Shown here one piece after another: positions 58,414 to 64,000 of a stretch of 64,000 bases of DNA; position 1 is the stretch's first letter, and each line of letters opens with the position of its first letter. The translations under genes were made by a program, and so were the position numbers. Source of the DNA: Mycobacterium paraffinicum (GTDB lineage: Bacteria; Actinomycetota; Actinomycetes; Mycobacteriales; Mycobacteriaceae). The notes under the pieces were generated by a model that was given only the letters and a program-made list of their open reading frames with translations, did no database searches and was not told the DNA's origin. The stretch lies in the NCBI RefSeq assembly GCF_001907675.1, contig NZ_MPNT01000020.1:40529-104528 (forward strand). The letters run 5' to 3'.

Positions 58414-59850
58414 ATGGTCGCACTCGGCAACATCTACGAATGGCAACCGGCCCAGGGGCCGCTCACCATGTGGACGGCTTCGCCCTCGGCGTGCGACGCG
58501 GCGCGCGCCGCGCGCCGAAGCGATCTGGCTCCGAGTTACCAACAGTCGCAACATCTCTGGGCCGCCTACCATGGCAGGGCGATGAACCGGGCGCTACCGC
58601 GCCTGATGATCGTGTCCTGGGACGTCCCCGGCACGTGTGACATCGCGGCGATGACGGCTGCGGTCAACGCGCACGTCCGCCGGCACGACACCTACCACAG
58701 CTGGTATGAATTCGATAACGGTGTCATCGTGCGCCGCGCGATCGAGGACCCCGGCATCATCGACTTCGTTCCGACATCGTTCGGGCGCAGGACCGTCGAC
58801 CAAATGCGCACCCACGTGCTGACGACGACCCCCGCAACGCTCGAATGGGATTGCTTCACCTACGGCGTCGTCCAGCACGACGACTACTTCACCTTCTACG
58901 CGAGCGTGGACCATCTGCACATCGACGGCCTGTCCGCCGGCGTGATCTTCGTCGACATCCACCTGGCCTATCTGGAACTCGCCGAAGGGCAGCAGACCGC
59001 CGCGCTTCCCGAGGTCAGGAGCTACCGGGACTACACAGCGCGGCAGCGCGAGAAGGTCGCGGGGCTGACCCTGTCGTCTTCGGAGATCAAGGACTGGATC
59101 GCGTTCGCGCGCGACACCGACGGCCAATGGCCCAGCTTCCCGTTGCCGCTGGGTGACACCTGGACCAACAGCAAGGGCGACCTGGTAACCGTCGACCTGC
59201 TGGATGCGCCCGGCACGGAGGCTTTCGACGCCGTGTGCTGCGCGGCGGGCGCCCGGTTCATCGGCGGGGTTCTCGCCTGCACGGCATTGGCCGAGCGGGA
59301 ATTGACCGGCGGCGCCGTCTATCACGGGTTCACGGCCAGGGACACTCGGACACCGGGCCTCGACACCATGACGGTGGGTTGGTTCGCCAGCCTGGTCCCG
59401 GTCACGGTGCCGACCGCGGGAACGACCTTCCCCGAGGCGGCCCGGGCCGCCCAGAAGTCGTTCGACGCGGCCAAGGATCTCGCCGGTGTTCCGGTCGAGC
59501 GACTGCTGGAGTTGGCGGCACCCGACGAACTCGGCATCAAGCTGCCCACGCGTCTGCCGATGATGCTGTCCTTCCTCGACTTTCGGAAGATCCCGCTGGC
59601 CGGGTTGTGGGCGGAGACGAATTTCGGCACCTACGGCGACAGCCTGTCCCACGGCGGGATCAACATGTGGATCAACCGCCACGCCGAGAAGACGACGGTG
59701 ACGATGTCCTTCCCCGACAACGCGACGGCGCGCGAGTCCGTGGACCGCTACATCGCGACGTTGGGTGAGATGTTCGCACGCGTCGTCGATGCCACCGGGG
59801 CCCAGCCGGGCATCATCGCGCCGACCAAGAACGACGACGAGGCGGCCTAG
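58414..59850 (+). CDS. PapA-like condensation-domain acyltransferase
   Basis: The 478-residue protein resembles mycobacterial PapA acyltransferases. The family N-terminus I-Y-E-W-Q-P-A-Q-G-P-L-T-M-W-T is followed by the catalytic H-x-x-x-D-G in S-V-D-H-L-H-I-D-G-L-S (near residue 165) and the later D-F-R-K-I-P and G-G-I-N-M-W motifs. These enzymes esterify polyketide or trehalose-type lipids with fatty acids from acyl-CoA. ATG 58414 was chosen because the protein then starts like PapA family members; an upstream GTG 58324 gives 30 extra residues. The next gene starts 3 bases after its stop, so they form an operon. The acceptor lipid is unknown. Confidence 0.85.
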   Translation: MVALGNIYEWQPAQGPLTMWTASPSACDAARAARRSDLAPSYQQSQHLWAAYHGRAMNRALPRLMIVSWDVPGTCDIAAMTAAVNAHVRRHDTYHSWYEFDNGVIVRRAIEDPGIIDFVPTSFGRRTVDQMRTHVLTTTPATLEWDCFTYGVVQHDDYFTFYASVDHLHIDGLSAGVIFVDIHLAYLELAEGQQTAALPEVRSYRDYTARQREKVAGLTLSSSEIKDWIAFARDTDGQWPSFPLPLGDTWTNSKGDLVTVDLLDAPGTEAFDAVCCAAGARFIGGVLACTALAERELTGGAVYHGFTARDTRTPGLDTMTVGWFASLVPVTVPTAGTTFPEAARAAQKSFDAAKDLAGVPVERLLELAAPDELGIKLPTRLPMMLSFLDFRKIPLAGLWAETNFGTYGDSLSHGGINMWINRHAEKTTVTMSFPDNATARESVDRYIATLGEMFARVVDATGAQPGIIAPTKNDDEAA

Positions 59851-59852
59851 CG

Positions 59853-61202
59853 ATGAGCAACCTGCTGGACCTGGCCGACCAGACCCTTTTCCTCGGCGAG
59901 CGGGCGACCGCCACCACCAGTGTGGTGCAGGCCATCTGGGTGTACGACCGCCCCATCGACATGGACGGTCTGCGCGCCTTCCATCGCCACCTCGGCCGGG
60001 GCCGCTTGCGCCGCCGCATCGAACGGTCGCCCTTGCCGTTCGGCCGGCATCGTTGGGTGGCGCCCACCAACCAGTCGGACCTCGAGATCGCGGCGACGCC
60101 CCGGCCGCGCGACGAGATCGATGCCTGGCTCGATGAGCAGGCGGGTAAGCGGCCGGACGCCGAGCACGGGCCCGGCTGGCACCTGGGGGTGCTCCCGCTG
60201 ACCGACGGTGGCGCGGCGGTGAGCCTGGTGGTGACCCACTGCCTCACCGACGGCGTCGGGCTGTGCGAGGCGTTGGCGGACGCGGCGTGCGGCCGCGACG
60301 ACGCGATCGACTGGCCCGCGGCGGCTTCGCGGGGGCGGTGGCGGGCATTTCGGGAGGACGCGCGCCAAACCGCGCGCGACACAGCCGATGTGGGCCGCGC
60401 CGTCGTCGCGGCAGCACGCATGGCCCGGGCCGGCCGCGACGCCACGGCCGTTGCGCCGGCGGGCAAGCGGCCCGCGCCGCCCACCGGGCCGGACCAGCCC
60501 CTGGAGCTGCCCATGGCGACCGTCTTCATCGACGCCGACGAATGGGACGCCCGCGCAACCGCGTTGGGTGCAACCAGCAACGCGCTGCTCGCCGGACTGG
60601 CGGCCCACTTGGCCCAGCGCGTGGGCCGAGTCGCCGCGGACGGCACCGTCAACGTGGGGATGCCCGTCAACGAGCGCACCCCGGGCGACACCCGCGCCAA
60701 CGCCGTCGTCAACGTCGACATCACGGTCGACCCCACGCCCGCGACGACCGACTTGCGCGAGATCCGCGCCGGCATCAAGGCGGCGCTGTCCCGCCACGAG
60801 GCTGAGCCCGACGAGCGTTGGGCGTTGCTGCCGCTCGTTCCCCTGATTCCGCGACGCGTGATGCGGCGACTGATCGGCGTGGTCACCGGCAGTGCCGTCA
60901 CCGTCGTGTCGTCTAACCTCGGGTCGATGGACCCCGCCGTCAACCGGCCGGCCGGCACCGAGGCCGACCACTTCGCCATGAGGACGGTCTATCCCGGCGT
61001 GACCACCGCGACCATGTACCGCACCAACGGCGCGCTGGCGCTGCTGTCGGGCAGGGTGCACGGCCGGGTCTTCGTCTCGTTCCTGGCCTACGAGCTGGGT
61101 CGGCGCAACTCCGAAGCCCAGCTGTGGCAACATATTTCGAGCGCCCTGAGTGACTTCTCGCTCACCGCCACCGCGGGGTGGCACACCGCCTGCGCGGTGT
61201 GA
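59853..61202 (+). CDS. WS/DGAT-like condensation-type acyltransferase
   Basis: The 449-residue protein has the condensation-type fold with H-x-x-x-D-G as T-H-C-L-T-D-G-V-G near residue 130 and a C-terminal V-S-S-N-L-G-S-M-D-P region typical of wax ester/diacylglycerol acyltransferases. It is shorter on the acyl-binding side than many Tgs proteins. It would transfer an acyl group to an alcohol or a lipid-linked acceptor. It follows the PapA-like gene by 3 bases and is convergent with the TetR gene by 2 bases. The pairing with PapA-like enzyme suggests a two-step lipid decoration pathway; no PKS or Mmpl is in the window. Confidence 0.82.
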   Translation: MSNLLDLADQTLFLGERATATTSVVQAIWVYDRPIDMDGLRAFHRHLGRGRLRRRIERSPLPFGRHRWVAPTNQSDLEIAATPRPRDEIDAWLDEQAGKRPDAEHGPGWHLGVLPLTDGGAAVSLVVTHCLTDGVGLCEALADAACGRDDAIDWPAAASRGRWRAFREDARQTARDTADVGRAVVAAARMARAGRDATAVAPAGKRPAPPTGPDQPLELPMATVFIDADEWDARATALGATSNALLAGLAAHLAQRVGRVAADGTVNVGMPVNERTPGDTRANAVVNVDITVDPTPATTDLREIRAGIKAALSRHEAEPDERWALLPLVPLIPRRVMRRLIGVVTGSAVTVVSSNLGSMDPAVNRPAGTEADHFAMRTVYPGVTTATMYRTNGALALLSGRVHGRVFVSFLAYELGRRNSEAQLWQHISSALSDFSLTATAGWHTACAV

Positions 61203-61204
61203 CG

Positions 61205-61876
61205 TCAGGAGTCCGCGCGCGACGCCGCGGCTGACTCCACTCGGTACAGGTCGGGCTCGGCGAGCTCGTCAAGCAATGCGGCGAGGTGATCGACGAGCTG
61301 CTCCGGTTCGAGCTGGACGTCGCCGGCGAGCCAGGCGCTGATCGTCTGCCCGACGCCCCCCACCACGAAGTGCGCCGCGGCCTTGATGCGGTCATTCGCC
61401 GGCACCCGCAGCACGTCTCCGACGTGCTGGCCTGACAGCATCGCGAACAGCGCACTGGATTCGGCACGCTTGCGCACGATCACCGGATCGGCCAGCTGCG
61501 TGCTGAACAGCATTCGCCCGAGGCGGGCGTCGTCGGCGATGGTGCGAACGATGTTGGCCATCCCCGCGCGCGTCTGCTCGTGCGCCGGCACCGCGGCGAC
61601 CGCGGCCTGGGTCGTGGCGGCCAGCTGGGCGACCACCGAGTCGAACACGGCGGCGACGAATTCGTCTTTGTCGGCGAAGCTTTCGTAGAAATACCGGGCC
61701 GCCAGACCGGCCTGACGGCACACACCGCGGACCGTGACCGCGGAGATGTTCTGCTGCTCCGCCCCGAGGAGCTCCAGGCCCGCGGCCAGCAGCCGGTTGC
61801 GGCGTGCGGCCAGGCGCTGCGCGGCCTCGACACCGCGGTACGGCCGCGCGCCCGGGGTCTCGTTCATGCGAACCAT
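61205..61876 (-). CDS. TetR-family transcriptional regulator (Rv0275c-like)
   Basis: The 223-residue protein has the TetR domain with L-A-A-R-R-N-R-L-L-A-A-G-L-E-L-L-G and the recognition part G-L-A-A-R-Y-F-Y-E-S-F-A-D-K-D-E-F (residues about 25-70). A C-terminal ligand domain ends A-E-P-D-L-Y-R-V-E-S. ATG 61876 is used; ATG 61867 is also possible. A repeat AACG-AG-CGTT lies at 61912-61921, upstream of the start and 38 bases before the MpaB-like gene. It likely controls the divergent DUF2236 gene and perhaps the acyltransferases. Confidence 0.86.
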   Translation of the reverse strand: MVRMNETPGARPYRGVEAAQRLAARRNRLLAAGLELLGAEQQNISAVTVRGVCRQAGLAARYFYESFADKDEFVAAVFDSVVAQLAATTQAAVAAVPAHEQTRAGMANIVRTIADDARLGRMLFSTQLADPVIVRKRAESSALFAMLSGQHVGDVLRVPANDRIKAAAHFVVGGVGQTISAWLAGDVQLEPEQLVDHLAALLDELAEPDLYRVESAAASRADS

Positions 61877-61911
61877 CTTGACACCAACGCGACGCCACGA
61901 CAATATCAGGA

Positions 61912-61921
61912 AACGAGCGTT
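61912..61921. promoter_or_regulatory. short inverted repeat between TetR and DUF2236 genes
   Basis: AACG-AG-CGTT has perfect 4-base arms; it lies 36 bases before the TetR start and 38 bases before the DUF2236 start. It is short and could be chance, but its placement fits a shared operator. Confidence 0.3.
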
Positions 61922-61958
61922 CGCAGATTATGGCTCGACGCCGCTGGAGGGGTCTGAC

Positions 61959-62870
61959 ATGGCAATACACGAGGCGGTTCACGAACCGGCCCGGCACGTC
62001 GAGCGCCCCGTCGCCGATCCACCGCGGCGGGCACCCGCCCGCCGCCGCCGGCGGGCGCTGGGGATCGACGAGGGGTTGATGGGTGTTGCGCTGTTGGCCG
62101 GCCCGGCCAACGTGATCATGCAGTTGGCGCGGCCCGGCGTCGGTTACGGCGTCATGGAGAGCCGCGTCGAAAGCGGCCGGGTCGACCTGCATCCGATCAA
62201 GCGTGCGCGGACCACGTTCACGTATCTGGCCGTCGCGACCAACGGCAGCGACACCCAGAAAGACGCGTTCCGCCGCGCCGTGAACAGGGCCCACGCGCAG
62301 GTTTACTCCACCCCCGAAAGTCCGGTGCAGTACAACGCTTTCGATCCCGACCTGCAACTCTGGGTGGGGGCCTGCCTATACAAGGGCGGGGTGGACGTCT
62401 ACCGGATGTTCATCGGCGAGCTGGAGGGCGAGGACGCCGAGCGCCATTACCGCGAGGGCATGGCGCTGGCCACCACGCTGCAGGTGCCGCCGGAGATGTG
62501 GCCGCCGGATCGCGCGGCGTTCGACCGCTATTGGCACGAGTCGCTGGCCAAGGTGCACATCGACGACGCCGTGCGCGAGTACCTCTACCCGATCGCCGCG
62601 AACCGGATCCCGGGGCTGACGCTGCCGCGCCCGCTGCAGCGCGCCGCCGACGGCTTGGCCCTACTGATCACGACGGGCTTCTTGCCGCAGCGGTTCCGCG
62701 ACGAGATGCGGCTGCCCTGGGACGCCAGCAAGCAACGGCGCTTCGACCGGCTCATCGCGGCCCTGGCGCTGGTGAACCGGTGCCAGCCGCGGTTCGTTCG
62801 GCGGTTTCCGTTCAACGTCTTGCTGGCCGACGTCGACCGCCGGATCAGGACGGGTCGCCCGTTGGTCTAG
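61959..62870 (+). CDS. DUF2236/MpaB-like oxygenase-family protein (Rv0276-like)
   Basis: The 303-residue protein matches Rv0276 (306). The first 35 residues are basic and Arg/Pro-rich (H-V-E-R-P-V-A-D-P-P-R-R, A-R-R-R-R-R). The DUF2236 core shows M-Q-L-A-R-P-G-V-G-Y-G-V-M-E-S, F-T-Y-L-A-V-A-T and the later W-V-G-A-C-L-Y-K-G-G-V-D-V-Y. The family includes MpaB and rubber oxygenase-like haem enzymes, but activity here is unproven. ATG 61959 has a GGAGG ribosome site. It diverges from the TetR gene and precedes the PPE gene by 92 bases. Confidence 0.87.
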   Translation: MAIHEAVHEPARHVERPVADPPRRAPARRRRRALGIDEGLMGVALLAGPANVIMQLARPGVGYGVMESRVESGRVDLHPIKRARTTFTYLAVATNGSDTQKDAFRRAVNRAHAQVYSTPESPVQYNAFDPDLQLWVGACLYKGGVDVYRMFIGELEGEDAERHYREGMALATTLQVPPEMWPPDRAAFDRYWHESLAKVHIDDAVREYLYPIAANRIPGLTLPRPLQRAADGLALLITTGFLPQRFRDEMRLPWDASKQRRFDRLIAALALVNRCQPRFVRRFPFNVLLADVDRRIRTGRPLV

Positions 62871-62895
62871 CCTGCGGCGAGGCCGCCCGTCGACT

Positions 62896-62916
62896 TGATA
62901 ACGGGAATCATTTTCA
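62896..62916. promoter_or_regulatory. Zur-type box upstream of the PPE gene
   Basis: TGATAACG-GGAAT-CATTTTCA has arms that match 6 of 8 bases in inverted orientation and resembles the mycobacterial Zur box (TGAWAAYG...CRTTWTCA). It lies 47 bases before the PPE start, where zinc-dependent repression would act. In M. tuberculosis the Zur regulon includes Rv0280 and the ESX-3 cluster. Confidence 0.65.
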
Positions 62917-62962
62917 TTAAGCTCTCCTCTGCCTGGTAAGCCTTCCAGCTCGAGGAGTACCT

Positions 62963-64000
62963 ATGACGGCGCCCATCTGGATGGCCTCGCCACCGGAAGT
63001 GCACTCCGCCTTGCTCAGCAGCGGCCCCGGTCCGGCGTCGCTGCTGGCGGCGGCGGGGGCATGGTCGGAACTGAGCACCGAATATGCTTCGGCGGCAGCG
63101 CAACTCAGCGGCGTCCTGGCCGCGGCGCAGGCCGGCTCGTGGGAGGGACCCAGCGCGGAATCGTATGTGGCCGCGCACGCGCCATACCTGGCCTGGCTGA
63201 CGCGGGCCGGCGCGCACAGCGCGGCGGCGGCCGCTCAGCACGAGACGGCCGCGGTGGCCTACACCGCGGCGTTGGCCGCCATGCCGACGCTGCCGGAACT
63301 CGCCGCCAACCACGCCGTCCACGGAGCGTTGCTGGCGACGAATTTCTTTGGCATCAATACGGTTCCGATCGCGGTCAACGAAGCCGACTACGCGCGGATG
63401 TGGGTGCAGGCGGCCACCACCATGACCACCTACCAAGCGGTTTCGAGCGCGGCAGTGGAGTCCACGCCGCAGACCGACCCCCCGCCGCCGATAGTGAAAT
63501 CCGCTGCCAGCAGTCAAGATTCAGGCGGCGACGTACACGACCCCACGATCGACAACCCGCTCGACGACTTCATCGCGAACATCCTGAGGAACCTCGGCAT
63601 CAACTGGGACCCCGCCCAGGGCACAGTCAACGGCCTGCCCTACGACGCCTACACCAATGCGGGAGACCCGATGTTCTGGGTGGTTCGGGCGCTGGAATTG
63701 CTCGAGGATTTCCAGCAGTTCGGCTATTACCTGGTGCACAATCCGGCGCTGGCGTTCCAGTACATCGTTCAGCTCATGCTGTTCGACTGGCCGACGCACA
63801 TCCTCGAGATCTTCACCAGCCAGCCGGAATTGCTCGCCCCCGCGATCCTCCTCGCGGCCGCCCCCTTCGGCGCCGTGGCTGGCTTCGCCGGGTTGGCGGG
63901 CCTGGCGGGCATGCCCCCGCCCGCGGTCGCACCGGCGCCGCTACCGGCGGCCGCCCCGCCGCCCGGCCCGACGCCAGCCGTAGCGATCGCGCCGTCCACC
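62963..64000 (+). CDS. PPE-family protein (PPE3/Rv0280-like), partial at right edge
   Basis: At least 346 codons are present and the gene continues past the window. The N-terminal PPE domain has [25 protein letters not shown] and the W-x-G motif in [12 protein letters not shown], typical of type VII-secreted proteins. A later region ([18 protein letters not shown]) starts a hydrophobic Gly/Ala stretch, then a Pro/Ala-rich tail follows. A GAGGAG ribosome site precedes ATG 62963. Position next to Rv0276 and the upstream Zur-like box identify it as the PPE3-type gene near ESX-3. Confidence 0.9.
   Translation, partial: MTAPIWMASPPEVHSALLSSGPGPASLLAAAGAWSELSTEYASAAAQLSGVLAAAQAGSWEGPSAESYVAAHAPYLAWLTRAGAHSAAAAAQHETAAVAYTAALAAMPTLPELAANHAVHGALLATNFFGINTVPIAVNEADYARMWVQAATTMTTYQAVSSAAVESTPQTDPPPPIVKSAASSQDSGGDVHDPTIDNPLDDFIANILRNLGINWDPAQGTVNGLPYDAYTNAGDPMFWVVRALELLEDFQQFGYYLVHNPALAFQYIVQLMLFDWPTHILEIFTSQPELLAPAILLAAAPFGAVAGFAGLAGLAGMPPPAVAPAPLPAAAPPPGPTPAVAIAPST

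Overview
The window is high-GC actinobacterial chromosome. Its gene order follows the Mycobacterium tuberculosis H37Rv segment Rv0227c to Rv0280 almost gene for gene (compared from memory): DUF3068 protein, acyltransferase, php, fadE4, TetR, R2lox, gabD1, aftD, lpqI, htdX-fabG4, fadA2, fadE5, sdh1, hsp20, nirBD, narK3, pxpBC, fecB2, narU, fadD2, fadE6, PPE3. Several genes I do not recall from H37Rv here (an AMP-dependent ligase, a YbjN protein, an acetolactate-synthase-like enzyme, a ClC channel, a 2OG-Fe(II) oxygenase, a PapA-like/WS-DGAT-like pair) and some missing H37Rv neighbours (the cobU/cobQ1/PPE2 block, oplA, aac) point to a nontuberculous species, most likely in or near the M. avium complex. 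There is no rRNA, tRNA, CRISPR array or intact transposon.

Layout. 1-9.7 kb: envelope and lipid genes (DUF3068, acyltransferase 3, AMP-ligase plus lactonase, fadE4), then a TetR/R2lox operon facing gabD1 across a small hairpin element flanked by a duplicated gabD1 3' end. 9.8-16 kb: a species-variable stretch with an ALS-like enzyme, two secreted proteins, a frameshifted REP13E12-type HNH gene and membrane proteins. 16-24 kb: arabinan synthesis (aftD), two tandem DUF2613 micro-genes, the NagZ-type lipoprotein lpqI, a TetR and a ClC channel. 24-30 kb: a fatty-acid module (htdX, fabG4, fadA2, fadE5) whose promoters, and that of the preceding TetR, share a TTAC-N6-GTAA type inverted repeat. 30-37 kb: 2OG oxygenase, flavin reductase, Sdh1 complex, hsp20.

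37-50 kb is a nitrate/nitrite assimilation region: nirBD, a sirohydrochlorin chelatase, a HemD/winged-helix fusion regulator and two NarK-family transporters, interrupted by 5-oxoprolinase subunits and a siderophore-binding lipoprotein. 50-57 kb holds fadD2, a LigD-Pol-like primase-polymerase, an unusual AT-rich patch between a ribbon-helix-helix-like protein and a Gly/His/Trp-repeat secreted protein, then fadE6, a hydrolase and a glyoxalase-fold protein. 57-64 kb holds two adjacent acyltransferases with a lipid-type context, a TetR, an MpaB-like DUF2236 protein and the start of a PPE gene preceded by a Zur-type box, which suggests the zinc/iron-regulated ESX-3 locus lies just past the right edge.

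No self-contained new system (defence, BGC, mobile island) could be established. The best leads are regulatory and structural: the shared operator of the fad/fabG4 module, the twin palindromes between hsp20 and nirB, the gabD1-end duplication with hairpin, and the RHH/AT-rich/GHGW patch.
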